From assembly GCA_025997755.1 (NCBI GenBank), contig BNVA01000036.1, positions 1 through 14,088 on the forward strand: 14,088 bases of DNA, read 5' to 3'. The translations under genes and the position numbers were made by a program. The notes under the pieces are model-generated. The model was not told the DNA's origin, did no database searches, and saw only the letters and a list, made by a program, of their open reading frames with translations. Each line of letters opens with the position of its first letter. The stretch's first letter is position 1. This DNA comes from Spirochaetia bacterium (GTDB lineage: Bacteria > Spirochaetota > Spirochaetia > Treponematales > Breznakiellaceae). This document shows, piece by piece, positions 5,471-12,908 of the stretch.

Positions 5471-5767
5471 ATGTCTGACACAGCGTTACTTTTGAAGGAA
5501 GTTGAGGGGCTTCCATCCAATTATATGGCTGAAATTCTCGATTTTGTGGGCTATCTAAAACATAAAGCTCCGGCGGTGCGGAAAGCATCTACAGCCGCAA
5601 CCGAGCAGGATTTTGACAAAACGTATGCAGAAATCCGACAGCCATCAGCATTGGAGCAAGCGACAAGCATATTTCCAGAATTAAGAGTGTTTACACAAGA
5701 AGAAGCTATGGTATATAGCGATAGCCTTTTGACACTATTCAAAAAAACAGGTAGAAAAATATTTTAA
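5471..5767 (+). CDS. DUF2281-like small protein, antitoxin candidate
   Basis: This 98-residue protein opens with a helical segment (about 4-32; LLLKEVEGLPSNYMAEILDF then Val-Gly-Tyr-Leu-Lys-His-Lys) in the style of DUF2281 proteins, small proteins often encoded as antitoxins. The middle (about 34-60) is Ala/Thr/Gln-rich and probably disordered. The C-terminus (FTQEEAMVYSDSLLTLF) is helical and could bind a partner. The stop overlaps the start of the next gene by one base (TAATG), indicating coupling. The ATG lies only 6 bases after the -10 box with no Shine-Dalgarno, suggesting a leaderless message. The role is inferred from family and gene pairing; no toxin activity is shown for the neighbour. 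Confidence 0.65.
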   Translation: MSDTALLLKEVEGLPSNYMAEILDFVGYLKHKAPAVRKASTAATEQDFDKTYAEIRQPSALEQATSIFPELRVFTQEEAMVYSDSLLTLFKKTGRKIF

Positions 5768-6345
5768 TGCTTGATGGCTACATTGATTTTGTTGCATCAT
5801 TATTCCCTTCTATTTCCACAAACATAAAAGAAAGTGCAAAAGAAAGTATCCTGCAGTTTTATACAAGACATAAAGAATTCCCTTGTTTTACAGATGACAA
5901 TATTGCTGATATAAACCAAGGTGACATCCTTAAAAACATTCCATTTCGTATATACAACCAAAACGGTGAAGAAATGGAATACATCAATGATGGGTTAGTC
6001 ATTTCAAATAGTTGTGATATTGAAAATGATGATCAGATTTTAATAGCTCCGTTCTTTCCTATACAATCATTAAATATAGATATTACCGCACTAAAAAATA
6101 ACATTTACTATAAGTTAATTTATTTCCCCGATAAACGCTATGCTGATAAAGTCGCTGATTTTAGTTTAATGTCCCCTTTCCCCAAAAAATTATTACTAAA
6201 TAAAATATCTACAGGTAAAGTAACAAAATTATTCTCGCTCAATTTAATCGGTTATTATCTATTGATTTCTAAGATAACAGTTCACCTATTACGTCCAGAA
6301 GATAGCGGTGTTCAAAAATGTCGGGATAATGGATTATATTTATAA
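5767..6345 (+). CDS. 192-aa protein of unknown function, putative partner of the DUF2281-like protein
   Basis: I do not recognise a named family. Visible conserved-looking segments are QGDILKNIPF (51-60), GLVISNSCDIEND (76-88), IAPFFPI (93-99) and a terminal KITVHLLRPED (169-179). My recollection is that a Gly-Asp-Ile then Cys-Asp-Ile pattern occurs in accessory-region and phage-associated proteins of unknown function, but I cannot confirm it. Residues 155-175 are moderately hydrophobic, yet no clear signal peptide or membrane helix is present. The gene is noticeably AT-rich compared with the helicase next door, suggesting transfer. It starts within the previous gene's stop codon, so it depends on that gene for translation. 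Toxin or defence effector is only a guess. Confidence 0.6.
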   Translation: MLDGYIDFVASLFPSISTNIKESAKESILQFYTRHKEFPCFTDDNIADINQGDILKNIPFRIYNQNGEEMEYINDGLVISNSCDIENDDQILIAPFFPIQSLNIDITALKNNIYYKLIYFPDKRYADKVADFSLMSPFPKKLLLNKISTGKVTKLFSLNLIGYYLLISKITVHLLRPEDSGVQKCRDNGLYL

Positions 6346-6433
6346 CATCAACCGATTATATTGCTAAAATTCTTACTTCTCCATAAAGAAAAAATAAGCA
6401 TCAAGAACAAATTTCTAGTTTATTGTTACATAT

Positions 6434-6459
6434 CCATTCCTGCCGATGGTTGCTTTTTT
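6434..6459 (+). terminator. Weak terminator-like hairpin after the 192-aa gene
   Basis: CCAT (6434-6437) and ATGG (6446-6449) can pair around an 8-base loop and are followed by TTGCTTTTTT. The stem is only four bases, so this is a weak candidate. It sits between two convergent genes. Confidence 0.3.
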
Positions 6460-7051
6460 AATATTTGGTGTCCATAGCTTCAAATTTTTCGCGGACATTT
6501 TGGAGGAGCTTTAGTTCGCGGGTTAATATTTTTTCGTAATCAAGGCTGCCTTTCTGCATACGGAACGCTTCGTCTTCCCAAAATTGAACCCGCTCTAAAT
6601 TTAAAAAGCGGAATCTTTTTTCATTGGCTTTTTCCGCCCACATAACGGCATCCTTCCAGTAGTAAAGAGCCGTTTTGTAGCAGGTTTCCGCCGTGTTAAG
6701 GCTGTCTAAATTTTGTTCCTTCCAAGGAGCGTTGTAAAAGTATGCGTTACGTTTATTCCACTTATTCCCTAAAATAATATGCTGTTCGATTAGTTTTAAA
6801 TTGATGTGCATCATAAAAAGATAACGGTACTTTTCCCACTGGGTTTCATTTTCGATAAGTGCGTTTGCGTATAACGGATTGCAAAAATCCGCCGCAAGAG
6901 CTTTTTCAAGCCAATAAATATTTTCCATAGTGTCGTCGGGATACTGAATTAGGTGCAGGTGGTATAATTTATAGTACTGTTCTTTGTACTGAACCAAGTA
7001 CGCTTCCGTTTTTTCCGGTAAAGATAAATTTACTATAAATAATAAAATCAA
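6458..7051 (-). CDS. Helical exported protein of unknown function, start uncertain (longer copy)
   Basis: This copy has 197 residues from a TTG at 7051. The first residues (ILLFIVNLSLPEKTEAYL) look like the end of a signal peptide or membrane anchor. The open frame continues upstream through Ala-Lys-Ser-Phe-Leu-Ile-Leu, which would supply the missing basic n-region, but there is no ATG before it enters the 7-bp repeat. The original start was probably lost or altered at the centre. The body is rich in aromatic and helical segments (KEQYYKLYHLHL, YLFMMHINLKLIEQH, NAPWKEQNL, ETCYKTALYYWKDAVMWAEK), like TPR-type alpha-helical proteins. It reminds me of a conserved treponemal hypothetical protein, without proof. 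No function is assigned. Confidence 0.7.
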   Translation of the reverse strand: MILLFIVNLSLPEKTEAYLVQYKEQYYKLYHLHLIQYPDDTMENIYWLEKALAADFCNPLYANALIENETQWEKYRYLFMMHINLKLIEQHIILGNKWNKRNAYFYNAPWKEQNLDSLNTAETCYKTALYYWKDAVMWAEKANEKRFRFLNLERVQFWEDEAFRMQKGSLDYEKILTRELKLLQNVREKFEAMDTKY

Positions 7052-7121
7052 AATTAGGAATGATTTAGCAGTGAGTAGTGAGTAGTGAGTAGTGAGTAGT
7101 GATTTTATCTCAAATCTAGGT
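6968..7121. other. Asymmetric centre (loop) of the palindrome
   Basis: These 154 bases are the only part of the inner structure without a mirrored partner. The left part (to about 7061) holds the 5' end of the helical-protein gene, followed by the GTGAGTA array (7071-7102) and a short AT-rich tail. Its existence shows that the centre is not a simple replicated hairpin end. Confidence 0.85.
7071..7102 (+). repeat. GTGAGTA tandem array, four copies plus GTGA
   Basis: Four perfect 7-base units are followed by a partial unit, lying next to the junction at the palindrome centre. Degenerate relatives of the unit (GTGGGTA, GTGAATA) occur in the helicase tail on the same strand, near 3990-4020. Tandem arrays favour slippage and fold-back priming, so this array may have helped form the inversion. 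Confidence 0.85.
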
Positions 7122-7631
7122 TTATACCACTTGCACCTAATTCAGTATCCCGACGACACTATGGAAAATATTTATTGGCTTGAAAAAGCTCTTGCGGCGG
7201 ATTTTTGCAATCCGTTATACGCAAACGCACTTATCGAAAATGAAACCCAGTGGGAAAAGTACCGTTATCTTTTTATGATGCACATCAATTTAAAACTAAT
7301 CGAACAGCATATTATTTTAGGGAATAAGTGGAATAAACGTAACGCATACTTTTACAACGCTCCTTGGAAGGAACAAAATTTAGACAGCCTTAACACGGCG
7401 GAAACCTGCTACAAAACGGCTCTTTACTACTGGAAGGATGCCGTTATGTGGGCGGAAAAAGCCAATGAAAAAAGATTCCGCTTTTTAAATTTAGAGCGGG
7501 TTCAATTTTGGGAAGACGAAGCGTTCCGTATGCAGAAAGGCAGCCTTGATTACGAAAAAATATTAACCCGCGAACTAAAGCTCCTCCAAAATGTCCGCGA
7601 AAAATTTGAAGCTATGGACACCAAATATTAA
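7122..7631 (+). pseudogene. Helical protein gene, 5'-truncated copy
   Basis: This copy matches the left one from the YHLHLIQYPDD segment to the stop but lacks about 28 N-terminal residues, including the hydrophobic export segment. An in-frame GTG at 7092, inside the tandem repeat, could start an artificial 179-residue fusion (VSSDFISNLGL then native sequence), but it has no ribosome-binding site or signal peptide. It is best seen as a truncated duplicate made at the central junction. One synonymous difference (T7131 against C in the other copy) lies next to the break. Confidence 0.75.
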
Positions 7632-7655
7632 AAAAGCAACCATCGGCAGGAATGG
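7630..7655 (-). terminator. Weak terminator-like hairpin (mirror copy)
   Basis: This is the mirror of 6434-6459: a four-base CCAT/ATGG stem with a T-run on the minus strand after the 192-aa gene. Confidence 0.3.
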
Positions 7656-7743
7656 ATATGTAACAATAAACTAGAAATTTGTTCTTGATGCTTATTTTTT
7701 CTTTATGGAGAAGTAAGAATTTTAGCAATATAATCGGTTGATG

Positions 7744-8322
7744 TTATAAATATAATCCATTATCCCGACATTTTTGAACACCGCTATCTTCTGGACGTAA
7801 TAGGTGAACTGTTATCTTAGAAATCAATAGATAATAACCGATTAAATTGAGCGAGAATAATTTTGTTACTTTACCTGTAGATATTTTATTTAGTAATAAT
7901 TTTTTGGGGAAAGGGGACATTAAACTAAAATCAGCGACTTTATCAGCATAGCGTTTATCGGGGAAATAAATTAACTTATAGTAAATGTTATTTTTTAGTG
8001 CGGTAATATCTATATTTAATGATTGTATAGGAAAGAACGGAGCTATTAAAATCTGATCATCATTTTCAATATCACAACTATTTGAAATGACTAACCCATC
8101 ATTGATGTATTCCATTTCTTCACCGTTTTGGTTGTATATACGAAATGGAATGTTTTTAAGGATGTCACCTTGGTTTATATCAGCAATATTGTCATCTGTA
8201 AAACAAGGGAATTCTTTATGTCTTGTATAAAACTGCAGGATACTTTCTTTTGCACTTTCTTTTATGTTTGTGGAAATAGAAGGGAATAATGATGCAACAA
8301 AATCAATGTAGCCATCAAGCAT
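7744..8322 (-). CDS. 192-aa protein of unknown function (right-arm copy)
   Basis: This is identical to the protein at 5767-6345: segments QGDILKNIPF, GLVISNSCDIEND and a terminal KITVHLLRPED, no recognised family, AT-rich, start overlapping the stop of the DUF2281-like gene by one base. Its presence here is explained by the inverted repeat and is not evidence of a second locus. Confidence 0.6.
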   Translation of the reverse strand: MLDGYIDFVASLFPSISTNIKESAKESILQFYTRHKEFPCFTDDNIADINQGDILKNIPFRIYNQNGEEMEYINDGLVISNSCDIENDDQILIAPFFPIQSLNIDITALKNNIYYKLIYFPDKRYADKVADFSLMSPFPKKLLLNKISTGKVTKLFSLNLIGYYLLISKITVHLLRPEDSGVQKCRDNGLYL

Positions 8323-8618
8323 TAAAATATTTTTCTACCTGTTTTTTTGAATAGTGTCAAAAGGCTATCGCTATATACCATAGCTTCTTCTTGTGTAAAC
8401 ACTCTTAATTCTGGAAATATGCTTGTCGCTTGCTCCAATGCTGATGGCTGTCGGATTTCTGCATACGTTTTGTCAAAATCCTGCTCGGTTGCGGCTGTAG
8501 ATGCTTTCCGCACCGCCGGAGCTTTATGTTTTAGATAGCCCACAAAATCGAGAATTTCAGCCATATAATTGGATGGAAGCCCCTCAACTTCCTTCAAAAG
8601 TAACGCTGTGTCAGACAT
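8322..8618 (-). CDS. DUF2281-like small protein, antitoxin candidate (right-arm copy)
   Basis: This is the identical copy of 5471-5767: 98 residues, N-terminal DUF2281-like helical segment, probably disordered middle, helical C-terminus, apparently leaderless start, and a one-base overlap with the 192-aa gene downstream. Confidence 0.65.
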   Translation of the reverse strand: MSDTALLLKEVEGLPSNYMAEILDFVGYLKHKAPAVRKASTAATEQDFDKTYAEIRQPSALEQATSIFPELRVFTQEEAMVYSDSLLTLFKKTGRKIF

Positions 8619-8624
8619 AGGTAT

Positions 8625-8653
8625 ATTATAAAAAGTATGGATTTTTTACGCAA
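8625..8653 (-). promoter_or_regulatory. Promoter of the DUF2281-like/192-aa operon (mirror copy)
   Basis: TTGCGT, 17 bases and TATAAT on the minus strand. The predicted start coincides with the ATG at 8618. Confidence 0.6.
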
Positions 8654-8654
8654 G

Positions 8655-8666
8655 TGCCGCGCGGCA
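8655..8666. promoter_or_regulatory. GC-rich 12-bp palindrome (mirror copy)
   Basis: TGCCGCGCGGCA lies between the divergent promoters and is an operator candidate. Confidence 0.5.
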
Positions 8667-8673
8667 GGCGCTA

Positions 8674-8702
8674 TTATCATTCTTTGCGGAACCTGATATA
8701 CT
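8674..8702 (+). promoter_or_regulatory. Helicase/ABC-F operon promoter (mirror copy)
   Basis: TTATCA (8674-8679), 17 bases and TATACT (8697-8702). The AAGGA ribosome-binding site at 8705-8709 sits at the predicted 5' end of the transcript, three bases before the ATG. Confidence 0.45.
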
Positions 8703-8712
8703 ATAAGGACAA

Positions 8713-10473
8713 ATGGATTTTTCAACATTGGAATTACACCCTGATTTACAGCGGGCGCTGGCGGAAGCCGGTTATCAAAGCGCAATGCCGGTTCAGGAAC
8801 AGGTCATAGCAAACGCTTTTAGCGGGCGCGACCTTTATGTACAGTCGCAGACAGGAACGGGCAAAACTGCGGCTTATTTAATAATCATCTTTCAACGGCT
8901 GCTCACCGAGCCTCTTTTGAATGGGCGCAAAGCGCTGATTATGGTGCCCACACGGGAGCTTGCAGTTCAAGTAGAAGACGAAGCAAAGCTCATAGGAAAA
9001 TACCTGCCGTTCAAAACAGGCAGTTTTTACGGCGGGGTAGGTTACGGGGCGCAGCAGCAGCTTCTCCGCGACGATGCCCAATTGATGGTAGGTACCCCAG
9101 GGCGGGTGCTTGATCTGAACGCTTCCGGCTCAATGAACCTAATGGATATAGCTTTTTTGATACTCGACGAAGCGGACAGAATGTTCGATATGGGCTTCTA
9201 CCCTGACCTTAGAAAACTCATCAAAGTAGTCCCTCCGGCCGACCGCAGACAGACCATGCTCTTTAGCGCCACGTTAAACAGCTATGTAAAGAACCTTGCG
9301 TGGGAGTATACCAAAGAGCCTGTCGAAATAGAAATCGAAAGCGAGAACATCACCGTCAACGAAATAGATCAGATGTTATACCATGTACCCGCTTCCGACA
9401 AATTCAAATTGCTGCTGGGAGTCTTTCAAAATGAAAAACCGGAAAGTGCGATAATCTTCTGTAATACAAAACGTTATACAGAGACCGTTGCCCGCCGCCT
9501 GCGCGCAAACGGAATCAAAGCCGAGTTCATCTCAGGCGACCTGCCTCAGAATAAGCGCCTTAAAATTATCGACGACTTTAAAGCCGGCAAAGTACGCTTC
9601 CTTGTAGCCACAGACGTAGCCGCAAGAGGACTCGATATAGAAGCCCTGTCTCTGGTTGTAAACTTCGATCTTCCTAACGAAAAGGAAAACTACGTGCACC
9701 GCATAGGACGCACAGCACGAGCGGGTAAAACAGGCAAAGCGATCACTTTGGTAAGCGAACAGGATGTCTACGAGCTTTCCGGCATAGAAAAATTCATCGA
9801 GCAGAAAATCCCGTCTGTGGTTGCAGGGACGGAGATGTATGGCGATGATAAGGGTGAAAAAGAGTGGAAACCGGGAAATAAAGGCAGAAGGGGGGCGCAA
9901 AGGGAAGGCGAAAGCGGAAGAGTCAAGGTAAACCGTGAAAAATCCGGTTACGCGGCTCCCCCTCGCTCCGTAGCCGCTCCGCGGTCTACTACGCTGCCCC
10001 CACGCTCTTCCATGGAAGCAAGCGCCCGTGCAAAAGGTTCTAAAAGGAATAAGGAGCAAGGAGAAAACACTAATCCTTATTCACTACCCACTACTCACTC
10101 AAAGGATGTATCCGGCCTGTCTTTTGAAAAACGAATGGCGTATTACAAAGAAAAGTACGCAGGAGAGAAAGGCACACCCACTTCCGGTGAAAAAAACGAT
10201 AAAAAAAATAGAAAAACAAAAAAAGAAATTGGTCAAAATGATCAAAATATTTCCGTAGAACAAAGAGAAGATGGCGGGACTAATCAAAATGGTGAAGATC
10301 GAAAATTGAAAAGCAAACGGAAAAAACGGCGTAATGGCGAAAAGAGCAAGGAGCAAAGAGTAAGGAGCAGTGAAAAAAATAGTGTAGACAAAAACACTCC
10401 TCACTCTCCACCCCCCACCCCTAACTCAAAAAAAGGATTGCTCGGTAGAATAAAAGGATTGTTTGGAAAATGA
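8713..10473 (+). CDS. DEAD-box ATP-dependent RNA helicase (right-arm copy)
   Basis: This is the identical 586-residue protein to 3616-5376, in forward orientation. The full motif set is present (SQTGTGKT, PTREL, TPGR, DEAD, SAT, ATDVAARGLD, HRIGRTARAG), followed by a 210-residue basic low-complexity tail. The stop TGA overlaps the ABC-F ATG (10470-10473). It is an RhlE/RhlB-type helicase for RNA remodelling; the exact subfamily is not certain. Confidence 0.93.
   Translation: MDFSTLELHPDLQRALAEAGYQSAMPVQEQVIANAFSGRDLYVQSQTGTGKTAAYLIIIFQRLLTEPLLNGRKALIMVPTRELAVQVEDEAKLIGKYLPFKTGSFYGGVGYGAQQQLLRDDAQLMVGTPGRVLDLNASGSMNLMDIAFLILDEADRMFDMGFYPDLRKLIKVVPPADRRQTMLFSATLNSYVKNLAWEYTKEPVEIEIESENITVNEIDQMLYHVPASDKFKLLLGVFQNEKPESAIIFCNTKRYTETVARRLRANGIKAEFISGDLPQNKRLKIIDDFKAGKVRFLVATDVAARGLDIEALSLVVNFDLPNEKENYVHRIGRTARAGKTGKAITLVSEQDVYELSGIEKFIEQKIPSVVAGTEMYGDDKGEKEWKPGNKGRRGAQREGESGRVKVNREKSGYAAPPRSVAAPRSTTLPPRSSMEASARAKGSKRNKEQGENTNPYSLPTTHSKDVSGLSFEKRMAYYKEKYAGEKGTPTSGEKNDKKNRKTKKEIGQNDQNISVEQREDGGTNQNGEDRKLKSKRKKRRNGEKSKEQRVRSSEKNSVDKNTPHSPPPTPNSKKGLLGRIKGLFGK
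10042..10106 (+). repeat. Heptad-repeat block 1 in the helicase tail (mirror copy)
   Basis: Eight consecutive 7-mers run from AAGGAAT to ACTCACT in one register, with perfect inverted repeats GAATAAGGA (10047-10055) and TCCTTATTC (10074-10082). The reading frame is kept through the block. Confidence 0.6.
10340..10430 (+). repeat. Heptad-repeat block 2 in the helicase tail (mirror copy)
   Basis: AGGAGC-type 7-mers at 10342-10369 and CAC-type 7-mers at 10395-10422 enclose an A-rich spacer. Like block 1, it ends in ACTC followed by an A-run and GG. Confidence 0.6.
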
Positions 10474-12098
10474 TCACTGTAAGCGATGTAAGTTTAAGTT
10501 ACGGCGAGAGAACGCTGTTCAAAGAGGTCAATTTAAAATTCACCGCCGGAAACTGCTATGGAATTATAGGAGCCAACGGCGCGGGAAAGTCAACATTTTT
10601 AAAGATTTTAGACGGCGAAATAGAGCATGACAAAGGCGAGGTGTCGATAGGCGCAAAATCACGCATGGCGGTTTTGAGTCAGGATCACTTTGCGTTCGAA
10701 GAATTTTCCGTTATGGACACGGTTATTTCAGGCTACACCACGTTATTCGACATAATGAAAGAGCGCGCGGCAATATACGAAAAACAGGATTTTTCGGAAG
10801 CCGACGGGTTGCGGGTGGCGGAGCTTGAAGGCGAGTTTGCGGACATGGGCGGCTGGGAATCCGAATCTCAGGCGGGGCAGTTGCTTTCCGGTTTGGGTTT
10901 GGACGAGGAAGACCACACCAAAATGATGAACGAGCTTGATGAATCAAAAAAGGTGCGCGTACTGCTGGCGCGCTCTCTTTTCGGCAGCCCAGACATACTG
11001 CTTTTAGATGAGCCTACCAATGGTCTTGACCTTGAATCAATCGCGTGGCTTGAAGAATTTTTGATCAATTTTCCGAACATCGTGATAGTGGTATCGCACG
11101 ACAGGCATTTTTTAAACGCAGTCTGCACTCAGATTTGTGATATTGATATGGGCAAGATTACGCCTTACTCCGGTAACTACGATTTCTGGTATCAGATGAG
11201 CCAGATGCTGCAGAGACAGTCGCGGGAACAACTCAAAAAACGCGAGGACAAGGCAAAAGAACTAAAAGAATTTATTCAGCGGTTTGCATCAAATGCGGCA
11301 AAATCCAGACAGGCAACCAGCCGTAAAAAAGTTTTGGAGAAGCTCGACCTTGAAAATTTGACCGTTACCAGCCGGAAATTCCCTTTTGTGGGCTTTAAAC
11401 CGAACCGTGAGATAGGAAACAATGTACTACGCATAGAAAAACTCTGTTCTTCCGTCGAAAAAAAACCTGTTCTAAAAGATTTTTCGCTAATCGTAAACAA
11501 AAATGATAAAATAGCCTTTGTCGGGCTTGAACATATATCAAAAACCGCCCTGTTCGACATAATTTCCGGTGTCCGTTCCGCCGATTCCGGCGATTTTTAC
11601 TGGGGACAGACCACGGCGTTCTCTTATTTTCCAAAAGAGAATTCGTCGTTTTTTTCCGGCAAAGAAACGATCACAGACTGGCTAAAGCAGTATTCGCCCG
11701 ACGAAGACGAGACCTACGTGCGCGGTTTTTTAGGACGTATGCTTTTTTCCGGCGACGAAGCGATGAAACCGGTCAATGTACTTTCCGGCGGCGAAAAGGT
11801 ACGCTGTATGCTCTCCCGCATGATGCTCTCAGGCGCGAATGTACTTATCCTAGACGAGCCTACCAACCACCTAGACTTGGAGGCAATAACCGCGCTAAAC
11901 GATGGGCTTACCGCCTTTCCCGGCGTAATCCTCTTTAACTCTCACGACCACGAGTTTGTAGGCTCCATAGCAAACCGCATAGTTGAAATCCTGCCCCAAG
12001 GCAGTATCGACCGCCAGATGAGTTTTGACGACTACCTAGCCGACGACCACGTTAAAGCACTCCGCGCCGCAGCATACCAAGGCAAAGCGCGTCTGTAA
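10470..12098 (+). CDS. ybiT: ABC-F ATPase, YbiT type (right-arm copy)
   Basis: This is the identical 542-residue protein to 1991-3619: a twin-ABC soluble ATPase of the translation-factor ABC-F family. Site 1 is intact (Walker A GANGAGKST with signature LSGGEK of domain 2). Site 2 looks degenerate (VGLEHISKTA with ELDESKK). It is coupled to the helicase by a 4-bp overlap; AAAAGGA 11 bases upstream is a modest ribosome-binding site. Confidence 0.9.
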   Translation: MITVSDVSLSYGERTLFKEVNLKFTAGNCYGIIGANGAGKSTFLKILDGEIEHDKGEVSIGAKSRMAVLSQDHFAFEEFSVMDTVISGYTTLFDIMKERAAIYEKQDFSEADGLRVAELEGEFADMGGWESESQAGQLLSGLGLDEEDHTKMMNELDESKKVRVLLARSLFGSPDILLLDEPTNGLDLESIAWLEEFLINFPNIVIVVSHDRHFLNAVCTQICDIDMGKITPYSGNYDFWYQMSQMLQRQSREQLKKREDKAKELKEFIQRFASNAAKSRQATSRKKVLEKLDLENLTVTSRKFPFVGFKPNREIGNNVLRIEKLCSSVEKKPVLKDFSLIVNKNDKIAFVGLEHISKTALFDIISGVRSADSGDFYWGQTTAFSYFPKENSSFFSGKETITDWLKQYSPDEDETYVRGFLGRMLFSGDEAMKPVNVLSGGEKVRCMLSRMMLSGANVLILDEPTNHLDLEAITALNDGLTAFPGVILFNSHDHEFVGSIANRIVEILPQGSIDRQMSFDDYLADDHVKALRAAAYQGKARL

Positions 12099-12130
12099 TT
12101 TTTTAAATTCCTCATTTTTCTAAGCGTTTG

Positions 12131-12146
12131 ACATTTTTGAAAATGT
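12131..12146. terminator. AT-rich hairpin between convergent genes (mirror copy)
   Basis: A 7-bp ACATTTT/AAAATGT stem lies between the ABC-F and toxin 3' ends; a weak terminator candidate. Confidence 0.3.
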
Positions 12147-12170
12147 GCATAGTACCGGTCAACCGTCTTC

Positions 12171-12593
12171 TTATCGAGTGTTAGGCATTTGGAGTTTTAA
12201 AAAATCTTCTGGGGAAATTGACAAGACTGTGGAAGCAATGAAATCAGGGCTATTGCGTGTAATAATATACTCTGCAGCGGCTTTACGAGCCGTTTCAGAC
12301 TGCACAGCATCTTCAAAATCATAGTTGCCTGACTCTAATGCTCGTAGCAAAATTGCCTCTGTAGTATCGGCAATTTCAAAAATCGTCAAAACCGAGCGAA
12401 TTTCATTTACAGCTTTCGCATAGCCTCTCACTTTTCTCTGAATATAGAAAATATCAGTTACCGAACTTGCGGAAATAACCCCTTCAATAATACCATTTTC
12501 TGCAAGCCGAACAATTTCTGTAGATATTTTCGCAAAAGGCTCACGAACTGCCAACCAATCAATAATAATATTGGTGTCTATGAGAGCTTTCAT
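12171..12593 (-). CDS. PIN-domain toxin, VapC-like (right-arm copy)
   Basis: This is identical to 1496-1918: a 140-residue PIN-domain ribonuclease with Asp6, Asp47, Asp92/95 and Asp117 as likely metal-binding residues. Its start overlaps the antitoxin stop by 4 bp. Confidence 0.88.
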   Translation of the reverse strand: MKALIDTNIIIDWLAVREPFAKISTEIVRLAENGIIEGVISASSVTDIFYIQRKVRGYAKAVNEIRSVLTIFEIADTTEAILLRALESGNYDFEDAVQSETARKAAAEYIITRNSPDFIASTVLSISPEDFLKLQMPNTR

Positions 12594-12805
12594 AACAACC
12601 CCAAGCGCTCACTTCTAATATCTTCAAGCGATCCGGTGAATCCTGCAAGTGATCCCGCTAGGGAATCGGTTATGGATTGCTTTTTTGCTATAGGTGTCTT
12701 TTCACGAGATCTCAACTTATCAAGGCGCAAGGTGCGTGCCAATAGTTCGACTTGTAATAACTGCGTATTATCAAACATTCTTACTCTGTCCAGTATTTCT
12801 TCCAT
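12590..12805 (-). CDS. Antitoxin of the PIN toxin (right-arm copy)
   Basis: This is identical to 1284-1499: 71 residues, ATG start with GGGGA five bases upstream, helical C-terminal tail, coupled to the toxin gene. Confidence 0.7.
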   Translation of the reverse strand: MEEILDRVRMFDNTQLLQVELLARTLRLDKLRSREKTPIAKKQSITDSLAGSLAGFTGSLEDIRSERLGLL

Positions 12806-12836
12806 TTTCTTCCCCACATGCCCTTATTATACCACA
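12728..12836 (-). repeat. 109-bp repeat (mirror of the parent copy)
   Basis: This holds the antitoxin -10 box and first codons. It is inverted relative to 13980-14088, with 1,143 bp (12837-13979) between them, so the XRE/67-aa/lipoprotein segment forms a loop flanked by inverted repeats. Confidence 0.93.
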
Positions 12837-12854
12837 TAGCAGAGGCTAGTGCAA
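12826..12854 (-). promoter_or_regulatory. Toxin-antitoxin promoter (mirror copy)
   Basis: TTGCAC, 17 bases and TATAAT on the minus strand upstream of the right-arm antitoxin. Confidence 0.7.
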
Positions 12855-12874
12855 AGCAAGCGAGCAGTTAACTG

Positions 12875-12902
12875 AAAATTAAGATGCCATAAAAAAGGCA
12901 TC
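12875..12902 (-). terminator. Terminator after the XRE gene (mirror copy)
   Basis: A GATGCC/GGCATC stem is followed by TTAATTTT on the minus strand, 7 bases after the regulator's stop. Confidence 0.6.
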
Positions 12903-12908
12903 GGTTAG

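Larger units (their letters stand above)
1..6967. repeat. Left arm of giant inverted repeat
   Basis: This arm is the reverse complement of 7122-14088. Every coding region has an identical partner at mirrored coordinates (n pairs with 14089-n), and base-by-base reading at the outer ends and near the centre confirms it. The match is unbroken inward to 6957, has one mismatch at 6958, continues for 9 bases to 6967, then stops. I did not compare every base of the arm. Perfect palindromes of this size are unstable in bacteria, so this is more likely a chimera or a very recent inverted duplication than a stable arrangement. Confidence 0.97.

Noticed and set aside
7071..7102. CRISPR array
   Set aside because: The 7-base units are adjacent, with no spacers and no cas genes.
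6968..7121. Replicated hairpin telomere (Borrelia-type linear replicon junction)
   Set aside because: A replicated hairpin end gives a palindrome that is symmetric through its centre. Here 154 bases in the middle have no partner, and no telomere resolvase gene is visible.
7092..7124. Genuine alternative N-terminus for the right-arm helical protein
   Set aside because: The GTG start is a unit of the tandem repeat, without a ribosome-binding site, and the encoded residues are repeat-derived with no signal peptide.
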